A DNA stretch of 64,000 nucleotides, taken from Prototheca cutis (lineage: Eukaryota; Chlorophyta; Trebouxiophyceae; Chlorellales; Chlorellaceae). The DNA lies in contig BCIH01000006.1 of assembly GCA_002897115.2 (NCBI GenBank), positions 381,250-445,249 of the forward strand. The letters are read 5' to 3'. The notes beneath the pieces are model-generated. The model ran no database searches. It saw nothing but the letters and a program-made list of their open reading frames with translations, and was not told where the DNA came from. Shown here piece after piece: positions 10,723-27,162 of this stretch (the first letter of the stretch is position 1; the number at the start of each line of letters is the position of its first letter). Made by a program: the position numbers and the translations under genes.

Positions 10723-12674
10723 ATGGTGAAGAAAAGCAAAGGAAGGGAACTCAATCCCGCTGATGCCTTCAGGTGAGGCTGGCTTGGGAAGGCGAGCGGG
10801 TGTCGGGGCTCGGCCACGCGGCGCTCGGCCCACCAGGCCGGCTGCCAGGGGCAGGCGAGTGCACGCTGCCCCATCCAGACACACATGTACTGCTGCAGAC
10901 GGGCCCAAAAGGCCAAGGACCTTGCGAGGAACAAGAAGGAGAGAAGCCTTCAACGGGATGCCCTGTCCAAGGCCGCGGACACCGCGGCGCTCCGGCAGGA
11001 GCTCCAGGAAGTTTTGGCTGCGGAGCAAGCCGGCTCCAACCCTGCGCTGCGCCTGAGGAAAAAGACGCTGCAGCATGCCTACGAGCAAGCCCTCAAGAAG
11101 CAGATGGCACGAGGGTTTTGCTCTGGGGGTTGATGAGGGACCGCATGAGGTGTGGCAATGGTAGCTGGGACTAATGGCTGTGGTGCTTGCATTCTTTGGA
11201 TCGTCCATGCCCACCCTCCCCCCATCATCTTCAGGAGGAAACTGCGGCAGCCAGGGCAGCCCAATCGGGGCAGGCACACATGCCAGAAGACTCGGTGTAT
11301 TATCACCCGACTCTCAATCCCCAGGGCCTGCCGCCGCCCGGCAAGGCCCAACGGTGTGTGGGGCTCCATTGCACTTTGGACTTGACATGTCTCGGAAAGA
11401 GGATCTGANGGCGATGGTGCTGTTTTGTGGGAAGCAAGCCAATCATCGATCCACGCGTCTCCCTTGTTTCCACACTCGTAACAGGTATCACACGCCCAGC
11501 GCTGCCCCGCCACCATCNGCGGCCAGGGAGCCTTCCGCAGCGCCCCAAGCCCTGAACATTCCAGTCCCGGAGCTCCCGCCGCTCCCACCCGGACCGATGC
11601 CAGGAATGACCGGGTTCCCAGTCCCCCCTCCTGGACCTCCTCCGGGGATGCCAGCACTACCTCCCCCTCCTGGACCTCCTCCGGGGATGCCAGCACTACC
11701 TCCCCCTCCAGGACCTCCGCCTGGGATGCCAGTACTCCCACCTCCCCCAGGCCCCCCTCCTGGGCATGTGGCCCCTCCTCCTCCAGGGCCCCCACCTGCT
11801 TCAGCAACCACACGTTCAACAGCACCACAGGCAAGCGAAGCTGTTGCGGGACCCTCCCAGCCAAACGGAGCGGCCATCGGGAGCACACCGCTGCCGCCGC
11901 CTCCGGGCCCACCACCACGTAGTGCCGGGGCAGCAGCACCCATGCCCCTCGCGCCACTTCCGCCGCCGCCAGGCCCACCACCGGCGCAGGCTCTGGCCCC
12001 ACCCCCAGCAGGCCCGCCACCTTCGGCACAAGCGCAGCCTCNGCCTCCAGGAGGCCCACCCCCGCCGGCACAAGCGCTGCCAGCCCACAGGCCGCCAGTC
12101 GGTACAGTGGAGCGGGGTCCACAGATCGTACCACGGCCAGACAGAGCACCGTCAGGTCCACTGACTTCCACCACGGCTCAGCCTTCCCGCGCCGCCGTCA
12201 TCTCTGGCAAGTCGACGGTGGTGCCATTGCCTAAGGCTCACCAGGACAAGACGGGTGAGTGGGGCGAGTCTGCATTGATTTTTTNTCCCTTTTAGAGGCA
12301 CTTGGGGCTGTCTGTTCAAGAGGGCTGAAACCTTTGTGCCGCCTCACTTGTGTGGGTCAGAGTCCTGACCTGCTGGCAACCTCACCAGTTGAAGAAAACT
12401 GGCCCAACTGAACGACACTGCAGTGACGAGCATGGTGCCGGCCAATCTGCGAGTGCAGCGCGAGTCTGCAGTCAAGCCAAAACCCAAGGCCAAGCCTGCA
12501 GTGGCACTGGGCCCCGGTTTTGGCCTCTTGCCCCGGGGAGTGGCGACCAAGACGACGGCACCACGGCCAGCTCCGGCCAAACCTGGGCCGGCAGCAAAGC
12601 CACCCGCAGGCGTTTCGCTGGACAACAAATACGACGAGTTCATGGCCAGCATGCGTGAACTAGGCGCACTTTAA
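10723..12674 (+). CDS. WBP11/NpwBP-like proline-rich splicing factor
   Basis: Nuclear pre-mRNA splicing factor related to WW-domain-binding protein 11, a spliceosome-associated protein whose PPGPPP-type runs bind WW domains. Exons: 10723-10772, 10899 to about 11115, 11235-11353, 11485-12254 and 12424-12674. The conserved basic N-terminal Wbp11 domain is clear: MVKKSKGRELNPADAFR followed by RAQKAKDLARNKKERSLQRD. Next comes the hallmark EDSVYYHPTLNPQG and a long proline run with GPPPGMPALPPPPG-type repeats. The C-terminus ends DNKYDEFMASMRELGAL, matching the short acidic tail of the family. The donor of exon 2 (about 11100-11120) cannot be placed in frame with the acceptor at 11234, so one base may be wrong there. 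The ATG at 10723 fits the family N-terminus. The gene is convergent with kinesin-13. Confidence 0.85.
11625..11765 (+). repeat. Coding minisatellite in WBP11-like gene
   Basis: About four tandem units of roughly 36 bp encoding PPPGPPPGM-plus-ALPP-type repeats lie within the proline-rich exon. Unit boundaries drift but neighbouring copies are nearly identical. Confidence 0.75.
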
Positions 12675-13039
12675 CCCTGGGGGAGGGGGGGATTGATTGG
12701 TGTGTACGTCATCTGGACACCTGTTGGCTGTCCAGGGACAAGCTTGCCTTAGTCGACTGTCCCACAAGGTCCGAGCAAGCGTCCACCTGTCATCCACACT
12801 GCCCCCACTGCGCGCTGAGTGTGTCAGCGTCATGAAAGATGGACGAGCATAGAAAAAAGCAAATGAAAGTGACGGGTGGGGTGGGTGCTTATGTGTGACC
12901 GGATGGTCTTTCTTCCTGTCGGTTGTTTGTGGGGAAGAGGTTGCCAAATGCTTTCACGGATCAGCGGCTCCCCAGTTGCATGGACATTGCCTGGCCCCAG
13001 GTGCACATCCATCCTTAGACATTGCATTGAGGATGATGA

Positions 13040-17092
<4,053 letters not shown>

Positions 17093-17522
17093 GGCGGTGT
17101 GCAGGACACTTCCGCGTCCCGTCCGGCCGAACTGGTGCGAGCCAGCGCGACCTGCCCACGGCGCGTAGATCCAGGGCCTTTGTAGCGTGTAAACGGGCAG
17201 GAATGCTCAAAAAGGGTCAAATTACAAGTTGACATGCACTCCCTTGCAGAATCATGCCCCTGAATGCATCCAACCTGTCGCACCGTTCAATTTTGTGCCT
17301 AGCCTAGCCACGCTCTCTCACCCACCACTGGGATTTTCTGAATCGAAGCCCCCGTGCCCCGACATTCGATGAAGCGCACCGCAGGCAAGGCAATTGGGCC
17401 CAAGCACAAGACCGCTGCCTTGCCCCAGGAAGGCTCCTTTTCGTTCTATCGAGCGCAGGAAATCTGCGCATACGGGAGACTGCAGGGAGCTGGGCTGGTC
17501 GAGTCTTGACAGCACGACCACC
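17093..17522. promoter_or_regulatory. Divergent promoter region, kinesin-13 / LeuRS
   Basis: 430 bp separate the kinesin-13 ATG (minus) from the LeuRS ATG (plus), so both promoters must lie here or in the 5' introns. The plus start has a good context (CCACCATGGCG at 17518-17528). No clear TATA box was picked out. Confidence 0.55.
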
Positions 17523-20500
17523 ATGGCGGATGCGGCGGAGGTGCGGGCAGGGTTAAAATCACGGTTTTCACGTCGTGCGCCATGCTCCCAGCATTGATTG
17601 AAACTGAAAATACACAAAATACAATACTGCATGGTGGCTGGGGGTGATGGCTGGCCAAGGGATGCGACCACCATGACCGACCTTGAGACAATGTGGCCCC
17701 GTCCTGCAGACCCACAACACCGCCAAGCGCGACTTCTTGATCAAGATTCAAGAGGAGGCACAGGCGAAATGGGAAGCTGCCAAGGTCTTCGAAGTGGACG
17801 CCCCAGCGGACGGTGAGCAATGGCTTGGGCTGGGTGGGGTGTCTCTGGGACAACTACTTGGGGTGGCATGGCGGTGGGGTAAGACCCACATCACAAGATG
17901 GCCCCCCACATCACCTCTGCAGAGGGCATCGCACCGGAAAAGTTCTTCGGAAACTTCCCTTACCCGTACATGAACGGCCTGCTGCACCTGGGCCATGCGT
18001 TCTCGCTTTCCAAGGTACTGTGTGGTGTGCAGTCATGTGTCGGAATCACAGCCTGGGTTGGTGTGTGTGCTGCGGGGGCACTGTGCCATTGTTGACGGTG
18101 GCTCACCCACCCACCCCTGATGCAGTTGGAATTTGCGGCGGCGTACAACCGGCAGATGGGCAAGTACACGCTGTTCCCCCAGGCCTTCCATCTCACCGGC
18201 ATGCCCATCAAGGTGATGGGCGTTTTCGAGGGGGCCATGCGTTCATGACATGCGAAAAATATGTGCGGGTTGGAAGGGGGGGGGGGTACACTCTGTTGGA
18301 GGCCGCTGGCATGTCTTGCGACGACCCTCCCTGCCCGCCCGTGCACCATCAGCACTCACTCTCGCTTCCTTTCCCCTCCATTCATGCAGGCTGCGGCTGA
18401 CAAACTCAAGGCGGAGATGGATGGCACCAGGATCCTACAGGAGGCGCAGCCCACAGAGGTGGCTAGACATTGGCTGCTGGTGTGGACCTCGCTGGCAGTT
18501 CCGACTGCTTGTGCATTTTGCTGGGGATTGATCACCTGGAGGGGGCCCACAGGCTGGAGGTCACCACAAGGTCTACCATTTCTGACAAGCTGTTACCAAT
18601 CGCAACCATTCACAACCAGGCCCCCGCTGACCGTGAGGACCCCAGCAAGTTTACGGGCAAGAAGAGCAAGGCTGCTGCCAAGACTGGCCCCGGCAGCACG
18701 CAATGGGAGATCATGCGCATGAGCGGCATCCCAGAGCAGGAGATCCCTCAGGTCTGTTTTTTTGCATTTTTATGTGTTGATCTTGCTTCAGTGGCCTTGC
18801 ATGCTCCTTCCTGTGCTCTGGCTTTCCAGTCATACCCTCGACCTGGGAGTTGTGCTGCGAATGTATGGGACGGCCCTTCCCCTAGCCATGGAACCGGTCA
18901 CGATGGCCTGGCAAATTATTCAGTCCCCTGCCGCCACATCCTATGTTTCTCCCTCCTCCTGCTGCAGTTTGCGGACCCTCAGCACTGGATGCGGTACTTC
19001 CCGCCGCTGGCTGTCCGCGACATGAAGGGCATGGGCTGCGGCATCGACTGGCGCCGCAGGTGTGATGAATGGGTGGCAGTTGTCTGGGCGTTCCCTGTTT
19101 GAATCTCCCTGGCAGCACCTGTTTTGGAAAATGATGACACATTCCATGTCCAATTAAGAAAAACCTCCCCTAATGAACCACAGCTTTGTGACCACGGACA
19201 TCAACAAGTACTACGACTCCTTCATCCAGTGGCAGTTCTGGACGCTGTACGAGCAGGTAATTGGACGGCAATCCGCTGCTCCTTGTTTGTTGGGTCTGCA
19301 CAATTTAAGGAACCCTAAAACCCCCAACCCCTCCACTCCCTCGTCCAACCCCCCCAACTACTCCCAGGGCAAGATTGTCAAGGACAAGCGCTACTCGGTG
19401 TATTCGCCCAAGGACGGCCAGCCGTGTGCCGACCACGACCGCGCCACGGGCGAGGGCGTTGGCCCGCAGGAGTACACCCTGATCAAGATGAAGGTGGTAG
19501 AGCTCCGTGGCAAGCTCGCCGAGCTGCAAGGTGGGGCCCAGAAGTGGAACTGGAGAGCCGGATATTGTGCATTTGCGACGACAGCTGTGTGCTCTCAAGT
19601 GGACTGGCGGTAGCACAGAAAACATTCACCTGCTGTGCTCCTGAGTCAACGCACACTACAACACACACCACCGCCAATCTTGCAGGCAAAGGCGACGTCT
19701 TCCTCATGGCGGCAACACTGCGGCCGGAGACGATGTACGGTCAGACCAATGCCTGGGTGAGGCCCACCGATCCCAAGAACCCTGACTCTGACACGGGCAA
19801 GTATGCCGCTTACAGGTGAGAGGGGAGGAGGTGGAGGGGGGGGGGGGGGTCATTTTGGGAAAGGACATGCCATAGGGTGATGGACATCACAGCGTACGGT
19901 TTAGGAGAGCATCGCACTGGGGATGTACCTGTCCTGCCCCTCTAACCCCCCTTTCAAATCCTCCAAATACGACCACTGACGAGGCAAGCCTGTGTTTCCA
20001 TCGTTTCGCGCTGCTGCCCGGTTCACATTTAAAACCGCCCCCAAAACCTCGCAGGGCTCGGAACGGCGAGATCTTTGTGTTGACGGCCCGCGCGGCGCGC
20101 AACATGTGCTTCCAGGATTTGACCCCGGAGAACGGTGTTGCCGAGAAGCTGATGGACCTCACGGGAGAAGACCTGCTGGGTCTGCCCGTCAAGGTTTGTC
20201 TGTTTGGGATTTCTGGAAAGGAGGAATTGTCGTGTTGCTCGACAGAGTATCAATCTGAGATGTGTAACGAAATGTGGAGGCGTTGTTACCCTGCGCATCC
20301 CTCTTACCCCCTCTGCATCAACGACGTCCCACGACCCACGACACACCGATGCGCAGAGCCCACACAGCCCGTACGAGAGGATTTACGTGCTGCCACTGCT
20401 GACCATCAAGATGGACAAGGTGAGGGGCGGGGTTTGGGAGCGAGACACCCTTGCTCAGTGGCTCAGGAGGTTTGCGGTGTGGATTGTGAACCTGATTGCC

Positions 20501-22714
20501 CCAATGGCATCGCCATCGCTGAGATGCCCAGCTGGCACCAAGCTCTCCAACAACAGCCCCCCTTTCCTTTCAATAAAAAAACACAAACACCACACTTGAC
20601 AGGGTACGGGTGTGGTGACGAGCGTGTTGAGCGACTCGCCCGATGACTACGCTGCATTCCAGGATCTGGTAAAGAAGCCCAAGCTGCGTGAGCTCTACGG
20701 CATCACCGACGAGATGGTCTTGCCATTTGAAGTGGTGCCCATCATCAACATCCCTGAGCTGGGCGACATGGTGGCCGCCAAGCTGTGCCAGGACATGAAG
20801 ATCCAGAGCCAGAACGACACGGAGAAGCTGGCCAAGGCCAAGGCCGAGGCATACCGCCGCGGCTTTGACTCCGGCGTCATGCTTGTGGGCACCTACACGG
20901 GCAGGCCGGTCAAGGAGGCGAAGAACATGGAGCGTGTCGACCTGATCAAGGCCGGCGATGCCGTGCCTTACGCCGAGCCCGAGAACCCAGTCCGCTCGAG
21001 GTCAGACGACGACTGCGTCGTGGCGCTCACCGACCAGTGGTACGTCATCTACGGCGAGGAGGAATGGCGCACAGCCACACAGGGCTGCCTGGACGCCATG
21101 CGCTGGTACGACGCTTCTGGACCCTCTGGCGCGGACTCCATTACCAAGGGCCAGTTTGAGCACACGCTGGGGTGGCTGAACCAGTGGGCGTGCAGCCGCA
21201 GCTTTGGCCTGGGCACGCGCCTGCCCTGGGACCCCGAGTACTTGATCGAGTCGCTGTCGGACAGTACCATCTACATGGCATACTACACAGTCGCGCACCT
21301 GCTCCAGCGGGGTGACATGTACGGCGAGTCTCCCAGTCCAGTGGCGCCTGAACAACTCACCCGCGGCGTGTGGGACTACATCTTCCTGGACGGCGAGATG
21401 CCCGCGGATACGGCCATTCCCACCCAGCTTCTCGAAACAGCTCGGCGGGAATTCAACTTTTGGTACCCATTTGACCTGCGTGTGTCCGGCAAGGACCTGA
21501 TCCAGAACCATCTGACGTTCTGCCTGTACACGCACGTGGCGATGTGGGGCGCCGAGCGCTGGCCCCGCTCCTTCCGCTGCAACGGCCACCTCCTGCTCAA
21601 TGGCGCAAAGATGTCCAAGTCGACGGGCAACTTCAAGACGCTGGAGCAGGCGTTGCGCGAGTACGGCGCCGATGCCATGCGTGTGGGCCTGGCGAACGCC
21701 GGCGACACCATGGATGATGCCAATTTCGAGCACGACACCGCCAACCAGGCCATCCTGAAGCTCTACCGCCACGTGGAGTGGGCCGAGGAGGTCATGGCGG
21801 GGCTTGCCGGGCTGCGTGCGGGTCCGCCGGCGACCTTCTGGGACCGCGTGTTTGACAACGAGATTGCTGTCGCCGTGCACCGTGCGCGTGCGGCGTACGA
21901 CGGGATGAACTTCCGTGATGTCGTGCTGGCCGGGTGGTACGCGCTGAACAACGCCCGGGATGCGTACCTTGTGGCCTGCGCCGAGGAGGGCCTGAACCGC
22001 GAGCTCATCCTCAAGTACATTGAGGTCGCCGCACAGCTCGTGGCGCCCATCACCCCGCACACCAGCGAGTACATCTGGGGCTCTGTCCTCGAAAAGGAGG
22101 GGTTCGTCATCACTGCGGGCTTCCCCACGGCCCCGCAGCCCGACTTCACGCTCCAGGAGGCCTACAAGTACGTGGAGCGCATGAAGAAGCCCATCAAGGA
22201 CGGCTATGAAAAGGCCGTGGGCGGGGGCAAGAAGGGCGCGCCCGCGCTGCCCATGGGTGCAGAGGTCCATGCCCATGTCTACGTCGTCGATCGTTTCGGT
22301 GGCTGGAAGGCCAAGGCCCTCGAGGTGCTGGCATCCCTGTACGACGCGGCCCTGCCTGACTGCTTCCCGCCAAAGCCCAGTGACGCGGTGCTGGCCGGCG
22401 TGGCGGCCGAGCCCGAGATTGCCGCATTGTCACCCAAGCAGCTCCGCCCCACGGTGTTCCCCTTCATTGCCTTCAAGACCAAGCAGGCCAAGGAGGGTGG
22501 GCCCGGCGTCCTCAACGTACGTCTGCCGTTTGACGAGGCGGCCGTGCTCGAGTCCAGCCGCGGATACCTCTTGCGGGCGCTGCAGGAACTCAAGGGTCTC
22601 AAGACCATCACCGTGCACCGCCTGGCATTTGAAGACCTGGCCACCGCCGAGGACGAGCGCATCAAGGCCGCCTTGCCGGGAGAGCCCGTCCTCACGTTTG
22701 CCGCAGCAGCATGA
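17523..22714 (+). CDS. Cytosolic leucyl-tRNA synthetase
   Basis: Class I aminoacyl-tRNA synthetase of the archaeal/eukaryotic type that charges tRNA-Leu in the cytosol. Exons: 17523-17540, 17710-17812, 17923-18014, 18126-18212, 18390-18458, 18620-18751, 18968-19059, 19184-19256, 19368-19530, 19686-19815, 20055-20193, 20357-20419 and 20603-22714; they sum to 1090 codons plus stop, the family's usual length. The HIGH-type signature is in [19 protein letters not shown] and the KMSKS loop in [12 protein letters not shown]. The editing (CP1) domain is seen through [19 protein letters not shown] and [11 protein letters not shown]. The zinc/insert region and C-terminal tRNA-binding part fill the large last exon. 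The first coding exon is only 18 nt (MADAAE), in strong initiation context. 247 bp separate its stop from the convergent LC8 gene. Confidence 0.96.
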
Positions 22715-22961
22715 TGATGCACTTGTTGTGGAGTACCCACCTGACAGGAGTTTATTGCGTTCAACAAGCTGCACGGCTCTACAGAGTCACAGCATGCTTG
22801 AAAGACAGCGCCCATGAGCCATGGACAGGTGGTGGCAAGGAACGATGCGGGGATCCATCATGCACCCGGTCGGACATTGCGCACTCTTCGAGAAAGGTGG
22901 AGCGTTGACAAGGAGAGAACCAAGCAGTCTTGTGGCACTCTGAAACATCATGAAATCACCC

Positions 22962-23572
22962 TCATCCACTCTTGAACAGCAGAACAGCCTGAGGACCCAA
23001 ATAAAAGTAGATAAAATGCTTGGACTCATGCGTGACATAAGACCCTGCATGAGAAGAGGGGCGGGGGGACCAAACCTTCCTGCCATGGGCGATGTCATGA
23101 CGAATCATCCAGGCAGCAATGGTCTGCAGATCAAATAAAAACTTTCCACAGGGGATGGCACGACCAGTCCCAAGCGCACGCCGCTCGCTCCATCAACTGA
23201 CCCACCGCATTTCTCACCAAAGTTTCTGCCGACGATGCAGTGCCATGTGGGCCCATACTTGCTATCAAAGTCCTTCTTGATGTAGGCCGCCATGTCTTTT
23301 TCTATCGTGTGCTTCTCCAGCGCCTGGGGCAAGGCGGGGCTGCTGCTGGTTCAGGCTTGGGCAGGGCAAGATCTGGGAGCAGCACCGAGCATGGTTGCTC
23401 GGCCAGGGAGCTCCTCTGGGGCCTGATCACACGTCATGAATGTCACGAAACTCTACTTCAAACTCCATGAACAGCCATGGCGCACCGCCTGGGCCGCTTG
23501 CACGGCGTGATCCTGCATTTCTTGCGACATGTCGCTTGACTTGATCTCGGGTTTCTGCTGGACGTCCGTCAT
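22962..23572 (-). CDS. Dynein light chain LC8 type
   Basis: Small dimeric hub protein of dynein and many other complexes. Minus-strand exons 23486-23572, 23218-23323 and 22962-23044 give exactly 91 residues. The conserved core is complete: [20 protein letters not shown], then HCIVGRNFG, then [16 protein letters not shown] and the C-terminal AVLLFKSG. The ATG at 23572 gives an N-terminus [16 protein letters not shown], slightly longer than animal LC8 but normal for algae. Its presence fits an alga that keeps dynein or uses LC8 as a hub. Family assignment is certain; which LC8 paralogue is not. Confidence 0.96.
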
Positions 23573-23958
23573 CCTGGCGATGGCTGCACAGAATGGAAGA
23601 ATATATCAAATTTTAAAGCACAATTTGTCTTGCAAATAATATGACTATATCTTCGTGAAGCGAGAAAAACGGTGGGTCGAGCTCGAGTGTTGCACCGGTT
23701 CACAGTCAAATTTCCAGCCTCGCCGATGTTTGTCGGTGCCTGCCCTCGTCCTTCGTCGGGGCGAGGGACAATGGGTTGCAAAAGGATGAGAGCAGTGGCA
23801 TCGCAGCGATGCCCTTTCTCTTCTCGCAGCATTATTTCATTGTTGTAGAATCGTGCGAAGATTTGACAGCGGAACTTCTGCGACCTGGAATTTGTTTGCC
23901 CAAAGCGGGGGTCCGGGAGAGCTCGGTGTGAGGCTTCCCGGCGGAAGGACAGCGCAGG
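23573..23958. promoter_or_regulatory. Divergent promoter region, LC8 / U1-C
   Basis: 386 bp between two divergent ATGs. An AT-rich segment near 23598-23650 lies close to the LC8 start and could be core promoter; the half next to U1-C is GC-rich. No specific factor site is claimed. Confidence 0.5.
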
Positions 23959-24988
23959 ATGCCGCGCTTCTATTGCGATTACTGCGATGCGTACCTGACA
24001 CATGACTCGGTGCGTTTACATTCGCGCGTTGCTGTGCGGGACCTGCGTGCGCTCTGGGTCATCATTTCTTGCCAAGGGCCCTGCGGCCTGGGGGTCAGCA
24101 CCTCCCCGATGTCTCCCCTCCGCAGCCCGTGGTGCGAAAGCAGCACAACAGCGGGTACAAGCACAAGGCAAATGTCAAGTCCTACTACTCCCAGTTTGAG
24201 GAGCCGCTGCAAGAGCAGCTCCTGAAGGCCCAGATGAAGGCCCGCATGGTGCGCTGGCAACCGTAGAGGCGGCCAGGAGGCGATGTCTAACAATGGGCGA
24301 GGTTTTTCTGTGTAATCGCACGTGACGCATCGCTCCCTGGTCCCTTTTCACCTCGCAGTATGGACTACCGATGCCTGGATTGACACCGATGGGAGGAAAG
24401 GTCGGTGGACCCCCAGTCCTCCCGCCACCCTCTGCCCAAGGTGAGTGAACAAGTGGTCACTGTTGGGCAAACTATGCTGCCCGTTGATGTTCTCACTGTT
24501 GACTGTGCATCAAAGTGCATGATACTGTATCCGGCACCGCGCAGGAGGCCCACCGACATTGCCGCCACCGACAAGTGGCGCGCCGCCCACCCTCGTCCCG
24601 CCGACCTACGCCGCTCCTCCCCCGGTGCTGCCGCCGCCAACACAGGGTAGGTATTCATCAGCATCCGTGCCTGCATGGCTGTCAGTGCCCTCATCACCCG
24701 CGGTCGTCGTCTTCTTATAATAATTCCCCCTCACAGCCATTACACACGACGGTCTCCATGCACAGGCTCTGCTGCAGCATCACAACCAGAAGCAGCCGAG
24801 GCCAGGCCAGCTGTCCAACTACCACCGCCAGGTCCGTCAGTGGCGATTATTTTTGTTGGGGACTGGGATGTTGCCCGCAGCCGGTCCTTGTCGAACTGCT
24901 TTGCCGTCAATTGAACCCCAAACCGTCACACACAGGCGCGGCCCCAGAGCAACACCCGGTGGAAGAGGCGGCAGCAGTCTCGGAGTAG
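23959..24988 (+). CDS. U1 small nuclear ribonucleoprotein C
   Basis: U1-C subunit of the U1 snRNP, which stabilises pairing of U1 snRNA with 5' splice sites. Exons: 23959-24009, 24126-24248, 24359-24440, 24545-24646, 24766-24831 and 24936-24988, totalling 158 residues. The N-terminus is the characteristic U1-type C2H2 zinc finger: MPRFYCDYCDAYLTHDS, then HNSGYKHKANVKSYY. After it come the helix (EEPLQEQLLKAQMKARM) and a proline/glycine-rich tail (PGLTPMGGKVGGPP). Length and domain order match the family. All introns are GT-AG and short. It is convergent with the plastid aldolase. Confidence 0.96.
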
Positions 24989-25395
24989 ACGCTGACGCTG
25001 CACCTTGGCCACTGCTATCTTTTTCATTGTTCTCACTGTGCACGCTTCTGATCACCCCAATGAAACTGCAGATTGTCGGTGTCATGCAAGAATTTGCAAC
25101 AAAAATGGGTTGCGTCAGACGTGCGGAAGGATGTTGGGGCTGTTCAATGCAATGGCCGGCACACGAGCAACCGGCATGAGCAGGGAGAATACAGCAGGAA
25201 TTCTGACGCTGAGGCAGGTGTGAACATTTTATGCAAAAGAATGCAGTCTGCACATGAAAACGGTCTTGTCTCGGGGTCAGCCTCGTACCAAGTGGCGGGT
25301 GCATGGGCTTTGCTCAGGCCTGGGTCACACGACGATGCGTGCCACTGCCACCTCCACCCCTGCCTGCCTACAACACGCAAATATGGTCGGTACGT
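24989..25395. other. Convergent intergenic region
   Basis: About 400 bp between the U1-C stop and the aldolase stop. I searched the minus strand for an alternative last aldolase exon ending in a tyrosine and found none. Otherwise nothing notable. Confidence 0.5.
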
Positions 25396-27162
25396 TCAGC
25401 GGCTATATTGCTGCTGCTGTTCTATCAGGCTATCCACTCCGTCTGAGGTTTCGTTCTCAAATGCCGGTTTATAGAGCCCTCGTTGTGCGGCTGAGTTGGC
25501 GGCAGCTCGCTTGAGCAATGCCCGCTGGGCCATCTCAGCGTTCTCTGGTCGACCCTTCCAGGCTCGGAGCACGGATCCCTGCAGCGCACGGGCAAACGAG
25601 AAAGATACGAGCCAGGGGTGCGGGCCGCACTCGTTCATGGCCTGAAGGTTTGCTGTTGCTTCCTGTTCGGCCTGCCCGCCCGACAGGAACATGATTCCAG
25701 GGATGGCGGGTGGCACGCGTCGGCGCAATAGGCTGAGTGTCGCTTCCGCGACGTCCTGTGGTGCCACTGCAACTTGGGAACACTGCGCCCCAGGCAGGAC
25801 CATGGAGGGCTTGAGCAACGTGCCCTCTAGCAGCACGCCACAATCGGCCAGCGCCGCAAACACCGCGGCCCAAACTCGCTCGGCCGTCGCCAGTGCAGCC
25901 AGGAGACCGTGAGAGCCATCGGTCAGGACTTCAGGTTCCACAATCGGAACAAGCCCCGCCGCCTGTGCAGCAGCCGCATACCGTGCCTGGCCCCACGCGC
26001 ACTCGCGCACCGCGAGCTCGGAAGGGCCTGCGGTCACGCTGACCACGCTGCGCCACTTGGCGAACCGTGCGCCAGCTTTGTAATACTCCCGACACCGCTC
26101 CTCCAGTCCGTCCAGCCCCGCAGTCCTGCGTGCTTGCATAGGCATATCATGGGACAGAAAGCAAGAGCAGAGAATGCCGTCTGTTCGCTGAATCAAGGAG
26201 ACAGCGTGCATGTGTGCGGGCCGACGAGCAGTCAAATGAAAACATCCAACTTGCCCCCCAAAAACAAACTCTCCTTCTTGTCCTCCCCGCACCAGAGTTC
26301 GCCATTGGAGCCGGGGAGCAAGTGCAGGCCCTTGTCGACTTTGATCCCCGGGATGATGCCCTGCGCCCTGAGCACGTCCGTCATGCGCCGGCCATCGGCC
26401 GTCTCCTGGTGCACCGTTTCCTCAGACAGAATGGCGCCTGTTCGAATAATGAGATGACAGTCATTAAGTGACACAGGTTATATGCGTCGAGATGCTCTCT
26501 TCTCATTCGTTTTTTTTCAGGCAGCATCAGGGGTATGTATATCAGCAGCTCCCTCCCCCTGGCAGCGGCAGCCTCAACCTCAAGTACAGGCCCCCTTTGC
26601 CCGACATCCCCAACCCCCTCCTCCTCCCTCACCGGAGATGTAGCGCCCCAGGCCTGGGGTGGTGACCAGCAGCTCGCGATAGGTCCGCCTGTTCTCAAGG
26701 CTGTTTTCGAGTCCCACCTGTGCCAGCCGTTTCCCACAGGTGACGGTGCCCTCATCGATGGCCAGAATCCCTTTGCCTGGCGTTGCCACCAGCCTCTGCA
26801 GGCAAAGGAGAAACATTATGGTTCGGTGGATCTGTCCATGTACACATGAGGTGTGCCTGGGGCTGGGTCCGAGCGCGATCGGCGGGACGTGTGTTGAACC
26901 AAGGCATCGCAGCCAGATCATTTGGTCCCAAACACCGCCGATCCGCAAAGCAGCGCGTCCCCATTTGTGTCCAGAGCGAGTCTCGCGAACCTTCCACTCC
27001 AAGTCAACTCACGGCGATGCTGATGAGCTCCTTGTCGCTTGCCGCAGCTACGGCAGCGGGGCCCCGCCTTGCCACCCCCCGCACCCTCCGAGATGCCACC
27101 GGGTTTGTATGGGCAAAGGCCGGGGCCCTGCTGGGCACCCAGGCAGGCGTGATGTGGGTCAT
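25396..27162 (-). CDS. Class I fructose-bisphosphate aldolase, plastid
   Basis: Schiff-base aldolase that interconverts fructose-1,6-bisphosphate with dihydroxyacetone phosphate and glyceraldehyde-3-phosphate (Calvin cycle and glycolysis). Minus-strand exons 27013-27162, 26633-26795, 26293-26437 and 25396-26125 give 395 residues. The N-terminal exon is a transit-peptide-like sequence (rich in A, R, P and T, ending [10 protein letters not shown]). The active-site blocks follow: [51 protein letters not shown] and the Schiff-base lysine in [14 protein letters not shown], then IMFLSGGQ and [12 protein letters not shown]. The predicted C-terminus (IEQQQQYSR) does not end in the tyrosine that contributes to catalysis in many class I enzymes. 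Either the last intron is missed or this copy is unusual. Identity is firm; the C-terminal 20 residues are not. Confidence 0.93.

Noticed and set aside
11488..12174. Glycine-rich minus-strand frame opposite the WBP11 proline exon
   Set aside because: It is the reverse-complement shadow of a proline repeat; the plus frame has family motifs and correct splice sites.
21002..22276. Long minus-strand frame opposite the LeuRS last exon
   Set aside because: Antisense shadow of a GC-rich coding exon with no domain of its own.
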